44,035 nucleotides of DNA from positions 1-44,035 of the forward strand of contig ONNZ01000017.1 in NCBI GenBank assembly GCA_900319345.1. Reading direction: 5' to 3'. This document shows positions 20,569-29,607 of this stretch, piece by piece. The notes beneath the pieces are model-generated. The model ran no database searches. It was not told the DNA's origin and was given only the letters and a program-made list of their open reading frames with translations. A program made the position numbers and the translations under genes. Source of the stretch: an uncultured Eubacteriales bacterium (GTDB taxonomy: Bacteria; Bacillota; Clostridia; Christensenellales; CAG-138). Each line of letters begins with the position of its first letter. The stretch's first letter is position 1.

Positions 20569-23120
20569 TTCGTATCGTACCAGCTCTTCCCGGTGGCGGC
20601 TTCGGCAATCAGCTTCACCTTCAGGTCGGCCACCTTTTCCATGCAGGATTCCATGAGCTGCCGGATGGTCTCGGCCTCCCCTTCCGGGGCGTCCACGATC
20701 AGCTCGTCATGGATCTGCAGCACCAGCCGTCCCTGCAGGCCCGCCTCCCGCAACGCCTTGTCCACGTGGACCATGGCGATCTTGATGATGTCCGCGGCGC
20801 TGCCCTGGATGGGCATGTTCATGGCCACCCGTTCGCCGAAGCTCCGGGTGTTGTAGTTGCTGCTCTTTAGCTCCGGCATGGGGCGGCGGCGGCCGTAGAT
20901 GGTCTGGGCGTAGCCCTTTTCCTTGGCTTTCTCCACGCATCCTTTCAAATACGCCTGAACGCCGGGGTACCGCTCGAAGTAGCGCTTGATGTAACTGCCT
21001 GCCGTCTTCACGGGGATGCCCAGGTTTTGCGCGAGACCGAAATCGGAGATGCCATAGACGATGCCGAAGTTCACGGCCTTGGCGGCGCTGCGCTGCTCCT
21101 TGGTCACCTCGTCGAAGTGCGTATGGAACACCTCCGCGGCCGTGCGGCGGTGGATGTCCGCCCCGGAGTTGAAGGCGTCGATCAGATTCTCGTCCCCGCT
21201 GATATGCGCCAAAAGCCGAAGCTCGATCTGGGAATAATCCGCCCCTACCAGCACGTTGCCCGGGGACGCCACGAAGGCTTTTCGGATCTCCCGCCCCTCC
21301 GCCGTGCGCACGGGGATGTTTTGGAGATTGGGCTCCGCGCTGGAGATGCGGCCGGTGGCCGTCACGCACTGCTTGAAACTGGTGTGGACCCGGCCGTCGT
21401 CAGCGATGGATTTTATGAGTCCCTCCACAAAGGTGGCGTCCACCTTGGCGACGAAGCGGTACTCCGTGATCAGGGGCACGATGGGGTGCCTGTCCTTCAG
21501 GGCTTCCAGGGTGTCGCTATCGGTGGAATAGCCGGTCTTGTTCTTCTTCTGCGGGGGAAGACCCAGCTTTTCAAAGAGGATGGTCCCCAGCTGCTTGGTG
21601 GACAGGATGTTGAACCGCTCCCCCGCCTGGGCGTATATCTGCTCCGCCAGATCGGCTTGCCGCTGGGAGAACACCTCGTGGAGGTGAGAGAGCACCGAAC
21701 GATCCAGGGCGAACCCTCTGCTCTCCATGGAGAAGAGCACATCCGCAAGGGGCATCTCCACCTGATCGTAGAGGAAGCTCATGCCCTTTTCGGTCAGCTC
21801 CGCCATCATCTCCTCCATCAGTGGGAACAGCAGCCCGGCGGTGGGCGTCTTGCTGTTCATGCGCTCGAAGCAGAGAGCCGCGAAGCTGTCGATGGGATGG
21901 TTGCTGTTCAAGAGATAGTCGGCGATCATGGCGTCGAACAGGATAGGCGACGGCGCGACACCGTCCTCCCGCCACGCATGGAGCAGGGCCTTCTTGTCGA
22001 AGGTCAGCACCCTTTTAGGCTTGCCAGAGAAAAGGACCTCCAGCAGCTCCCTGCGCGTCACCGGCTCGTCGAAGAGGGTGTTGCCGCCGATGAACTGATA
22101 GGACTTTTCTCCGTCGTATGCGAAGGAGAATCCCGGCGCGATGATCAGCGCCAGCTGTTCAGCATCTTCATGACCGCGGGCTACGGTTTTCACATCCTCC
22201 AAAGAGGTGAGCTCCACCGTTTCGCAGGCAGGCCTATCCGCCTTCGGTTTGGTCTCCTCCGCTGCGGGCAGCCGGGAAAGGATACTCCTCAACCCCAGCT
22301 TTTCCAGGCTCTCCCGAGCACTGGACAGCTTGCCTTCGTCGAACAGGCAGTCCTTCAACTCCGTCTCCACGGGGGCGACGGTGGTGATGGTGCCCAGCCA
22401 GTAGCTCAACCGGGCGGAGGCTTCGTTTTCCCGAACCCGTTCCCCCAGCTTTCCTTTGATCTCATCCTTATGGGCATATACGCCGTCCAGATCGCCGTAG
22501 CTTTCCAGGAGCTTCAAGGCGGTCTTCTCCCCCACGCCGGGCACGCCGGGAATATTGTCGGAGGAATCCCCCATCAATGCCTTCAAATCCCGCATGTGAT
22601 CCGGGGTAAGGCCGTAGGCCTCCTTCAGTGTTTCAGGATCGTATTCCACCGTGTCCGTGATGCCCTTCTTGGTGAGGAGCACATGGGTGTGATCTGTGGT
22701 GAGCTGCAGGGCGTCCCTATCCCCCGTGACCAGCAGCACGTCCAGGCCAGCCTTTTCCGCCCGCCGGGACAGGGTGCCCAGGATGTCGTCCGCCTCGTAG
22801 GAGGGGCACTCCACCACGGGGATGTCCATCTCCCGCAGGATGTCCTTTAGAATAGGCATCTGGGTCCTGAGCTCGTCTGGCGTGGGCCGACGGCCGGCCT
22901 TGTATTCGTCGTATTTCAGGTGACGGAAGGTGGGCCCGTGCACGTCGAAGGCCACGGCCATGTGGCTGGGCTTTCGATCCACCAACTTGAGGAGCATGCC
23001 CAAAAAGCCGTGGAGCGCGCCCGTAGGCGTGCCGTCCCGGCTGTTCATGGGCGTCTGGAGGGCGAAGAACGCCCGATACATCAAGCTGTTCCCGTCGATG
23101 ATGATAAAGGGATGGTCCAT
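20565..23120 (-). CDS. polA: DNA polymerase I
   Basis: Pol I (851 residues) fills gaps and removes RNA primers. The 5'-3' flap nuclease domain begins at IIDGNSLMYRAFFAL and continues through VECPSYEADDILGTL, LLVTGDRDALQL and LMGDSSDNIPGVPGVGEKTA. The middle domain lacks the acidic 3'-5' exonuclease motifs, as in Bacillus-type Pol I, so proofreading is not expected. Polymerase motifs A (GADYSQIELRLLAHISGD), B (RSAAKAVNFGIVYG) and C (LQIHDELIVDAP) are intact. ATG at 23120 is preferred over GTG at 23126 because AAGGAG is 5 nt upstream. Only 2 bp separate it from pdp. Confidence 0.97.
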   Translation of the reverse strand: MDHPFIIIDGNSLMYRAFFALQTPMNSRDGTPTGALHGFLGMLLKLVDRKPSHMAVAFDVHGPTFRHLKYDEYKAGRRPTPDELRTQMPILKDILREMDIPVVECPSYEADDILGTLSRRAEKAGLDVLLVTGDRDALQLTTDHTHVLLTKKGITDTVEYDPETLKEAYGLTPDHMRDLKALMGDSSDNIPGVPGVGEKTALKLLESYGDLDGVYAHKDEIKGKLGERVRENEASARLSYWLGTITTVAPVETELKDCLFDEGKLSSARESLEKLGLRSILSRLPAAEETKPKADRPACETVELTSLEDVKTVARGHEDAEQLALIIAPGFSFAYDGEKSYQFIGGNTLFDEPVTRRELLEVLFSGKPKRVLTFDKKALLHAWREDGVAPSPILFDAMIADYLLNSNHPIDSFAALCFERMNSKTPTAGLLFPLMEEMMAELTEKGMSFLYDQVEMPLADVLFSMESRGFALDRSVLSHLHEVFSQRQADLAEQIYAQAGERFNILSTKQLGTILFEKLGLPPQKKNKTGYSTDSDTLEALKDRHPIVPLITEYRFVAKVDATFVEGLIKSIADDGRVHTSFKQCVTATGRISSAEPNLQNIPVRTAEGREIRKAFVASPGNVLVGADYSQIELRLLAHISGDENLIDAFNSGADIHRRTAAEVFHTHFDEVTKEQRSAAKAVNFGIVYGISDFGLAQNLGIPVKTAGSYIKRYFERYPGVQAYLKGCVEKAKEKGYAQTIYGRRRPMPELKSSNYNTRSFGERVAMNMPIQGSAADIIKIAMVHVDKALREAGLQGRLVLQIHDELIVDAPEGEAETIRQLMESCMEKVADLKVKLIAEAATGKSWYDTK

Positions 23121-23122
23121 GC

Positions 23123-24442
23123 TCACTCCTTCACGATCGCGTACACCAGGGGTGAAGGTCCGGGCTTCTCCTGAGATATGGTCATGCTCTCATGGAGCAG
23201 GGCTATCGCTTCTTCAAGATGGGATTCATCATTCACATACAGGGTGCAGAAGGGCTCCTTGACGGAAACGGCGTCGCCCACCCGTTTGTGCATGACGAGG
23301 CCCACCGCCGGATCGATGGCGTCCTCCTTCTTGGCCCGACCGGCCCCCAGCATCTGGGAGGCGATGCCGATCTTTTCCGCCACCAGGCCAGAAAGATACC
23401 CGTCCTGCAGGGGATAGACCTCCACCAGGCGGCGGACGCGGCACAGCTCCTTGATCTTTTCCGCATCGATATAGGCTGGATCGCCGCCCATGGCTTCGAT
23501 CATCCGACGCAGCTTTTGAAGCCCCGCGCCCGAGCGCAAGGCGTGAAGCAGCTTCTCCTTCCCCTCCGCTTCCGTCTTGACGATGTCGCTGAGCATGAGC
23601 ATATGGGCGCCTAAAAGGAGGCTCACCTCCACCAGAGGCTCGTCCTCGGGGACCAGGCCGGAAAGGACGTTCACCGCCTCCTGGACCTCCAGAGCGTTGC
23701 CCACCGCAAGGCCCAGGGGCTGGTTCATATCGGTGATGATGGCCTCACACCGGCGGCCGAGATGGGCCCCAATGCGCACCATAAGAGAGGCCAGCTTCTT
23801 GGCGTCCTCCACCGTGCGCATGAAGGCGCCGGAGCCTACCTTTACGTCCAGCACGATGGCGTCCGCGCCGGCGGCCAGCTTCTTGCTCATGACGCTGGAG
23901 GCGATAAGGGGCGTGCTGCCGATGGTGGCGGTCACGTCCCGAAGGGCATACAGCTTCTTGTCAGCGGGGACCAGGTTTCCGGATTGGCCGATGACCGCAA
24001 GACCGTTTTCCCGCACGATGTCCATGAATCGGTCCAAGGGCTGCTCGATGTTCACGCCGGGGATGGATTCCAGCTTGTCCAAGGTTCCGCCCGTGTGGCC
24101 CAAGCCCCGGCCGGACATCTTGGCCACCGTGCCGCCGCAGGCTGCCACCAGGGGCGCCACGATCAGGGTGGTGGTATCGCCGACGCCGCCGGTGGAATGC
24201 TTGTCCACCTTGACGCCCTTGAGGGGGGACAGGTCCACCGTGTCCCCGCTGTGCATCATCACGTCAGTGAGGATAGCGGTCTCCCGGTCCGTCATGCCGC
24301 GAAACACCACGGCCATGAGGAAGGCGGCCACCTGATAGTCGGGGACCTGCTCCTTCACGTACCCCAGGATCAGCTCCTCGATCTCCTCACGGGTCAGCTC
24401 TCCGCCGTCGCGCTTCTTTTCGATAATATCGACGATACGCAT
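23123..24442 (-). CDS. pdp: Pyrimidine-nucleoside (thymidine) phosphorylase
   Basis: The enzyme converts thymidine, deoxyuridine or uridine plus phosphate to base and (deoxy)ribose-1-phosphate. The 439-residue protein is collinear with the family: N-terminal helical domain (VDIIEKKRDGGELTREEIEELI), KVDKHSTGGVGDTTTLIVAPLVAACGG for phosphate binding, the signature KMSGRGLGHTGGTLDKLESI, and GADAIVLDVKVGSGAFM. The C-terminus has VGDAVSVKEPFCTLYVND. GGAGG is 8 nt before the ATG. Its first 49 bp overlap the end of the upstream hypothetical gene. Confidence 0.93.
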   Translation of the reverse strand: MRIVDIIEKKRDGGELTREEIEELILGYVKEQVPDYQVAAFLMAVVFRGMTDRETAILTDVMMHSGDTVDLSPLKGVKVDKHSTGGVGDTTTLIVAPLVAACGGTVAKMSGRGLGHTGGTLDKLESIPGVNIEQPLDRFMDIVRENGLAVIGQSGNLVPADKKLYALRDVTATIGSTPLIASSVMSKKLAAGADAIVLDVKVGSGAFMRTVEDAKKLASLMVRIGAHLGRRCEAIITDMNQPLGLAVGNALEVQEAVNVLSGLVPEDEPLVEVSLLLGAHMLMLSDIVKTEAEGKEKLLHALRSGAGLQKLRRMIEAMGGDPAYIDAEKIKELCRVRRLVEVYPLQDGYLSGLVAEKIGIASQMLGAGRAKKEDAIDPAVGLVMHKRVGDAVSVKEPFCTLYVNDESHLEEAIALLHESMTISQEKPGPSPLVYAIVKE

Positions 24443-25404
24443 CCTTTGTCCCTCCTGTCTATTTTGACGTCCTCGGTCTTGATCCGTCCGTCAGCATCGT
24501 ATTCGGTCAGGATCACCCTGTCGTACAAGCGCAGCTGCCGGGAAAGATCGTACAATACCTCCGCATCCTCCATGGGCTCCGCTTCGCTGTTCGGCGGATT
24601 GAGCCCTTTGGCGCATAGATGGATATTGGTGAATCCCCTGTCCTTCGCGATGCGGATGGCCTTGCCAAGGCCGTATCCTTCGTCCAGGGGAGCAGCTATA
24701 TCCGGCACGGTGAATCCATCGATCAACAGCCGATACCCCGGCAGCACGCCGAAGAGGCAGCGATGCCTGGTGCCGGAGGCATCCGGGATCATCTCCGAGA
24801 AAAGCCGCCCGTGTTGGAAGGCCACAGCCGTATAGACCGCCCCTTCGCCGCCGGGGCTCATGGGCAGGATCTTTAGATACAGCCCTTCATCCTGCTCGTA
24901 CAGCTGCCGCATGGTCTCTCGGCACAGGGCATCCCGTTCCCGGAAGGGCAGCTCTCCCTTCGGCAGGATCAGCGCCCGGGTGTGGAACGGTGCCTTCTGC
25001 CGCAATTCGATCCGATCCGGGAGCAGGCCTTCCGCTCCCTCCTTCGGAACGACGCTTCTATCCGGCGTGATATCCGCCAACGCCTTGACGTGAGTGTACA
25101 GTTCCAAATAGTTCTCCTGGACCACCGGCACATGGAGGGCCAGCGCGCTCATGAGCCGCCCGTCCTTTCGCCACAGCAGGCTGTTTTTCCGGCTGGGGGT
25201 GATGCTCTTGGGGGCGACGATGGCCATATAAATCAGCCGATCCGGGTCGAACACCTCCGCCGATTCCGCCTCCAACAGGGTGCTGTCCGTTAGATCGGCA
25301 TAGCGGAGGGCCGGCAACACATAGGACCAGCACCGCTTCTTGGTCTCCAAAGAAAAATTGTCCACCGGGAATCGAAATCCGATGGGAAAACCGCCCCAGT
25401 TCAT
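24394..25404 (-). CDS. Conserved-looking hypothetical protein, no family recognised
   Basis: A 336-residue soluble protein without signal peptide, membrane helix or known motif. Gly-rich stretches are ILPMSPGGEGAVYTAV and LLIDGFTVPDIAAPLDEGYGLGKAI. It starts at the ATGA overlap with the ABC-F stop codon, and its end lies 49 bp inside pdp, so it is embedded in a co-transcribed chain of housekeeping genes, which supports it being a real gene. Cys are few and show no metal pattern. The C-terminal 40 residues are hydrophilic. No function is proposed. Confidence 0.75.
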   Translation of the reverse strand: MNWGGFPIGFRFPVDNFSLETKKRCWSYVLPALRYADLTDSTLLEAESAEVFDPDRLIYMAIVAPKSITPSRKNSLLWRKDGRLMSALALHVPVVQENYLELYTHVKALADITPDRSVVPKEGAEGLLPDRIELRQKAPFHTRALILPKGELPFRERDALCRETMRQLYEQDEGLYLKILPMSPGGEGAVYTAVAFQHGRLFSEMIPDASGTRHRCLFGVLPGYRLLIDGFTVPDIAAPLDEGYGLGKAIRIAKDRGFTNIHLCAKGLNPPNSEAEPMEDAEVLYDLSRQLRLYDRVILTEYDADGRIKTEDVKIDRRDKGCVSSILSKRSATAES

Positions 25405-27332
25405 GCTTCGCCCTCCTTTTCCAACTGTGCCCTCTCTTTTTCAGCTCGTTCCAGCGCTTCGTAGAGCTGGCTCTCCTCGTTCTGAAGCTGGCCCAACGCC
25501 ACGCAGAGCCGCTGCATCGCTTCAAAATCCCCTCGAGTCTCCGCCTGGGCGATGTCCGATTCGGTCCGTGCCTGGGCCCTCTCGTTCTCCTCGATGGCCC
25601 TCTCCTGCTTGGTGATCTCCTGCCGGGCCGCTGCCAGCGCCGCCTTGTATTCCTTCTGTTTCAGATAGTAGTTGTTTCGGTTCTCCGGCGGCTGCTTCTC
25701 CTGCTTCTGCTGCATGGGCGTGACGCGGAGGCGGTCGAAAACGCTCTGCTGGTCCTCCTCCTGCTCCACAAACCCGTTTTTCTCCAACAGCACCACCCGA
25801 TCCGCCAAACGCTCCACCAGATACCGGTCGTGCGTCACGATCAGGATCGTGCCGCCGAAGGCCTCCAGCGCCCGTTCCAGCACCTCGCAGCTAGCGATAT
25901 CGAAGTGGTTCGTAGGCTCGTCCAGCAGCAGCACGTTGGCGCCGCCCATCACCAGCTGCAGGAGCTTGATCCTGGCCCGTTCCCCGCCGGACAGGGTGCC
26001 GACGCGCTTATAGATGTCGTCCCCGCGGAACAGGAACGCGCCCAGATAATTGCGCAGCTCCCCTTCCAGCGCGTGGGGAAAGGCGTTCTGCATCTCCTCC
26101 AAAATGGTACAGTTCGGGTCCAAGCTGTCGGTGTTCTGCTGGAAATACCCCAGCCGGACCCCGGCGCCCAGGCGGAAATGGCCCTCCGTGGGCATCAGCT
26201 GTCCCGTCAGCACCTTCAGGAAGGTGGACTTCCCGCAGCCGTTGGCACCCACCAGGCACACTGTCTGCCCCTTCCAGATGAGCAGGTCTCCGTGCTGGAA
26301 AACCGTTTTATCCCCGTAGGACACGCCCAGGTCCCGCACGTCGATGATCTCATTCCCTGAAGGCTCCGTGCCCCGAAAATGGAAGTGGATGGAGGCCGGG
26401 TCCTTCTCGGGGGGCACCAGTCCCTCCTTCAGCCGCTCGATCTGCTTCTCCTTGGAAGCGATGGTCACATAGTTTCGCTCCTGGTTCCAACGGCGCTGCT
26501 GGGCGATGATGCCTTCGATCCTTTTTATCTCCTTCATGGTCTGCTGATACCGGCGAGCCGCGATCTGCCGCTCGTCCATCTTCAGCTCCACATGCCGCGT
26601 ATAGTTCCCCCGGGTGGCGATCAAATGGCCGTTCTCCAGCTCCAACACTCGGTTCACCGAGGCATCCAGGAACGCGCGGTCGTGGGAAACCAGCACGTAG
26701 GCGCCCTTGTAGGTGCTTAAATACTCCTGCAGATAGCAGATGGCAGCCACGTCCAGGTTGTTGGTGGGCTCGTCCAACAGCAGCAGGTCCGCCTTCTTCA
26801 GGATGGCCTTAGCCAGCATGGCTTTGGCGATCTGACCGCCGCTGAACTGGACCACGGGCCTTGCCAGCTCCTCCTCCGTAAAGCCAAGGCCCATCAAAGC
26901 GGAGCGGGTCATGCTCCGAAAGGTGAGCCCGCCCTCCTGCTGAAAGCGCTCCATGAGTTTGAACTGCCGGTCGATGAGCCGACGCCGCTCTTCGTCCTGA
27001 GCCGTTTCGATGCGCGCGGAGATCGTGGAAAGCTCCTGCTCCCAGGACAGCAGCGCCTCATGGGCCGTCAGGACGAAGTCGTAGAGGGTCGTGTCCTCCG
27101 GCAGCTTCGGCAGCTGCTCTACGCAGGCCACGGCGCACTGTGGGCTGATGGAGATATACCCCCCATCCGGACGGACGGCGCCAAGCATCATCTGGATCAG
27201 GGTGGATTTCCCGCAGCCGTTAACGCCGATAAGGCCGATATGATCCTTCGGCCCCACCTCAAACGATATATCGGAAAACAGGAGCCTGTCGGCAAACTCT
27301 TTCCGTACCTGGACAACATTCATGATAGCCAT
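25401..27332 (-). CDS. ABC-F family ATPase
   Basis: This 643-residue protein has two ABC ATPase domains and no membrane segments, the ABC-F layout; such proteins act on the ribosome in translation control or antibiotic protection. Domain 1: Walker A GVNGCGKST, signature FSGGQIAKAMLAKA, LLLLDEPTNNLD. An inter-domain linker (about 240-325) is rich in charged helix. Domain 2: GANGCGKST, LSGGERARIKL, VLLLDEPTNHFD. A long C-terminal coiled coil (about 540-643) follows, as in Uup/YdiF-like members. Start at 27332 is chosen as the first in-frame ATG with GGA upstream. It is the first gene of the operon running to the DUF885-like lipoprotein. Confidence 0.92.
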   Translation of the reverse strand: MAIMNVVQVRKEFADRLLFSDISFEVGPKDHIGLIGVNGCGKSTLIQMMLGAVRPDGGYISISPQCAVACVEQLPKLPEDTTLYDFVLTAHEALLSWEQELSTISARIETAQDEERRRLIDRQFKLMERFQQEGGLTFRSMTRSALMGLGFTEEELARPVVQFSGGQIAKAMLAKAILKKADLLLLDEPTNNLDVAAICYLQEYLSTYKGAYVLVSHDRAFLDASVNRVLELENGHLIATRGNYTRHVELKMDERQIAARRYQQTMKEIKRIEGIIAQQRRWNQERNYVTIASKEKQIERLKEGLVPPEKDPASIHFHFRGTEPSGNEIIDVRDLGVSYGDKTVFQHGDLLIWKGQTVCLVGANGCGKSTFLKVLTGQLMPTEGHFRLGAGVRLGYFQQNTDSLDPNCTILEEMQNAFPHALEGELRNYLGAFLFRGDDIYKRVGTLSGGERARIKLLQLVMGGANVLLLDEPTNHFDIASCEVLERALEAFGGTILIVTHDRYLVERLADRVVLLEKNGFVEQEEDQQSVFDRLRVTPMQQKQEKQPPENRNNYYLKQKEYKAALAAARQEITKQERAIEENERAQARTESDIAQAETRGDFEAMQRLCVALGQLQNEESQLYEALERAEKERAQLEKEGEA

Positions 27333-27401
27333 ACTTTTCCATATGCAGTATAGCACACAATACGTATAATGGGAACCTTTTGCAAAAAATTCAAACTTTG
27401 G

Positions 27402-27432
27402 ACATGACGAAAAAGGTCGAGTCATGTATACT
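27402..27432 (+). promoter_or_regulatory. Promoter of the NlpC/P60 gene with overlapping inverted repeat
   Basis: The -35 ATGACG (27404-27409) and -10 TATACT (27427-27432) are 17 bp apart. The 7-bp arms ACATGAC (27402-27408) and GTCATGT (27421-27427) are exact reverse complements around 12 bp and touch both boxes, which suits an operator for a dimeric regulator. Function is inferred. Confidence 0.45.
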
Positions 27433-27454
27433 GATATAGAGGCAAGGAATGACC

Positions 27455-28726
27455 ATGAAACGCCGTAAACTCCCCTATGTCCATATGTTGCCGCGGATCC
27501 TGATCGGGGTCCTTTTCTTCGGTGTCCTTTTGGCGCTTCTGTTCGTGCCCATGATCTCCCGAAACATCCTGTTCGTCAGCTCCCTGGCGGACGCTGCCTC
27601 TCCCGTGCCTACGGACACGGCGATCCCTTCCCCAACCACCTTTTCCCCCACGCCCATATCCACCGCCGTGCCGCCTACGGAGACCCCGTCCGAGGTAGCC
27701 GCTACGCCGGCGTCCGACGTGGTGACCCTCTCCGTCTACACCACGCTCCGCCTGGGAGACGACAACGCGTCCGTCGTCACCCTGCAACAGCGGTTGACCG
27801 ATCTTGGGTATTTGGATTCCGATATGCCCGGGTCTCAGTATAACGAGTCCATCGAAAGCGCCGTCGTGCTGTTCCAGCGCGCCTGCAACATGGCCCAGAC
27901 CGGCATCGCCGACGGCGACACGCAGACCTCTTTATATGCGGAGAATGCCCAGACCTACCGGATCAAGCGGCCGGACATCGGGACCGACGTGCTGCGTCTG
28001 CAGCAGCGGCTGGCGGAGCTGGGATACTATACGGACCGGATCAACGGCTATTTCGGTCCCCACACGGAGCAGGCGGTCATGCTCTTCCAAGCCATCAACG
28101 GTCTGGAAGTTCGGGGAGAACTCAATTTCGATGCATGGAGCCTCCTCTATTCGGACGACGCCCTGCCCCTTCCGGCCCTGCCTACGGATACGCCCACGCC
28201 CAGGCCCACCCCCAAGCGCACCTCCTCCAGCCATTCGACGAAGGATACCAGCAGAGGTACCGCCAAGGCAACGGCGAAAAAAACGGAGGGACAAAATCCA
28301 GCAACGCCCAAGCCCGCCGCGACCAAGGCGCCTTCCTCCAGCAAAAAGACCTATTCCAGCATCGTGGCCGCCGCCCAGGACCAGTTGGGCAAGCCCTATG
28401 TGTGGAGCGCCGAAGGGCCCGATTCCTTCGACTGTTCCGGCCTCGTATACTATTGTCTTCGGCAAAGCGGCCACTATGCCAGCCGTCAGAGCGCCCGGGG
28501 CTATTCGCAAAACGGCAGCTGGAAGCTGATCACCTCCATGGACGATCTGCAGGCCGGGGATCTGGTGTTCTTTAAAAGCGATTCAAGCGATTCTGTTAAC
28601 CATACCGGCATCTGTATCAGCGGCAGCACCATGATCCACGCCTCCTCCTCCAAGGGGCAGGTGGCGCGCAGCAGCCTCCATCAGGCTTATTGGGAGCGCA
28701 ATTTCGTTTGCGGCAGGCGTCCATGA
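27455..28726 (+). CDS. Membrane-anchored NlpC/P60 cell-wall hydrolase with two peptidoglycan-binding domains
   Basis: A 423-residue exported enzyme. A basic N-terminus and one membrane helix (about 12-35) are followed by a Pro/Thr-rich stalk (about 48-90), two PG_binding_1 domains (LRLGDDNASVVTLQQRLTDLGY; IGTDVLRLQQRLAELGYY), a second Ser/Thr/Lys/Ala-rich linker (about 245-300) and a C-terminal NlpC/P60 domain. The catalytic Cys327 (DSFDCSGLVYYCL) and His383 (VNHTGI) are present, with a further His at 395 (IHASS). The family cleaves the D-Glu-diamino acid bond of stem peptides. ATG at 27455 is chosen since AAGGA lies 6 nt before it; the earlier ATG at 27449 would leave almost no spacing. Confidence 0.9.
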   Translation: MKRRKLPYVHMLPRILIGVLFFGVLLALLFVPMISRNILFVSSLADAASPVPTDTAIPSPTTFSPTPISTAVPPTETPSEVAATPASDVVTLSVYTTLRLGDDNASVVTLQQRLTDLGYLDSDMPGSQYNESIESAVVLFQRACNMAQTGIADGDTQTSLYAENAQTYRIKRPDIGTDVLRLQQRLAELGYYTDRINGYFGPHTEQAVMLFQAINGLEVRGELNFDAWSLLYSDDALPLPALPTDTPTPRPTPKRTSSSHSTKDTSRGTAKATAKKTEGQNPATPKPAATKAPSSSKKTYSSIVAAAQDQLGKPYVWSAEGPDSFDCSGLVYYCLRQSGHYASRQSARGYSQNGSWKLITSMDDLQAGDLVFFKSDSSDSVNHTGICISGSTMIHASSSKGQVARSSLHQAYWERNFVCGRRP

Positions 28727-29607
28727 GCTGCGATCTTTGTCCCCGTCTCTGCAACGTAGACAGGCATAGTCAGCGCGGCTTTTGCGGCTGCGACGATACC
28801 ATGCGCATCGCCCGGATAGGGCTGCACCGATATGAGGAACCCTGCATCTGCGGGGACGGCGGCTCTGGGGCCGTCTTCTTCTCCGGATGCAATCTTCGGT
28901 GCGTATTCTGTCAAAACAAAGTGCTTCAAACCGGCAAGGTCGGTCAGACCTTCACGCCGGAATCCTTGGCTGCGGCCATGCTGGAATTGGAGCGCATCGG
29001 CGCTCAAAACATCAATTTGGTCACGCCCACACCCCATGTGAACGGCATCTTACGCGCGTTGGATATGGCCAGGGATGACGGTCTGTCCCTTCCCATCGTC
29101 TACAATACCAACGGATATCTGACTGTGGATACTGTGGATAAGTTAAAAAGTCATGTGGATATCTGGCTTCCGGACTTCAAATATCACGATCAGCGGCTGG
29201 CGGACCGGTTCTCCAGCGCCCCTCGCTATTTCGAAACCGCGCTGGCTGCCATTGGCCGCATGTTGGAAGTCAGTGGACAATTAGACTTGGACGAATCTGG
29301 CCGCGCAAAAAAAGGTGTCCTGATCCGACACCTGGTGCTGCCTGCCTGTGTATTCGATACCCGGGACGTGCTGTCCGCCATCAAAACCCATTTCGGAACG
29401 GACACCTATCTTTCCCTGATGCATCAGTTCACGCCCCAGCCGGATGGCAAAGCGCCCTTCAATCGGCGGCTGACCAAGCGTGAATACGAAAGCGCCGTGA
29501 ACGCTTGCCTCGACTTGGGCTTTACCCGTGTATACATCCAGGACGCGCTGTCCGCCTCCTTCGCCTATACGCCGGACTTCTCGAACGAGGTCATCGTTCA
29601 GGCCTGA
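28723..29607 (+). CDS. PflX-like radical SAM protein (COG1313 type)
   Basis: A 294-residue radical SAM protein related to pyruvate formate-lyase activating enzyme. The SAM cluster motif is Cys56, Cys60, Cys63 in SGCNLRCVFCQN. The N-terminus MSCDLCPRLCNVDR...GFCGC supplies a second set of Cys, as in the PflX group. NLVTPTPHVNGI, YNTNGY and VDIWLPDFKY are typical internal motifs. The target is unknown; glycyl-radical enzyme activation or another modification is possible. The start overlaps the NlpC/P60 stop (ATGA), so the two are translationally coupled. Its end overlaps the convergent HAD gene by 10 bp. A group of DnaA-box-like octamers lies within it. Confidence 0.85.
   Translation: MSCDLCPRLCNVDRHSQRGFCGCDDTMRIARIGLHRYEEPCICGDGGSGAVFFSGCNLRCVFCQNKVLQTGKVGQTFTPESLAAAMLELERIGAQNINLVTPTPHVNGILRALDMARDDGLSLPIVYNTNGYLTVDTVDKLKSHVDIWLPDFKYHDQRLADRFSSAPRYFETALAAIGRMLEVSGQLDLDESGRAKKGVLIRHLVLPACVFDTRDVLSAIKTHFGTDTYLSLMHQFTPQPDGKAPFNRRLTKREYESAVNACLDLGFTRVYIQDALSASFAYTPDFSNEVIVQA
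29124..29162. promoter_or_regulatory. DnaA-box-like octamers inside the radical SAM gene
   Basis: TGTGGATAC (29124-29132), TGTGGATAA (29133-29141, the exact complement of the DnaA box TTATCCACA) and TGTGGATAT (29154-29162) occur within 39 bp, spaced 9 and 21 bp. They encode TVDTVDK...VDI, which replaces a usually variable part of the family. DnaA binding is inference. Confidence 0.3.

Noticed and set aside
20565-23120. Proofreading exonuclease in Pol I
   Set aside because: The acidic residues of the 3'-5' exonuclease motifs are not present, as in Bacillus-type Pol I.
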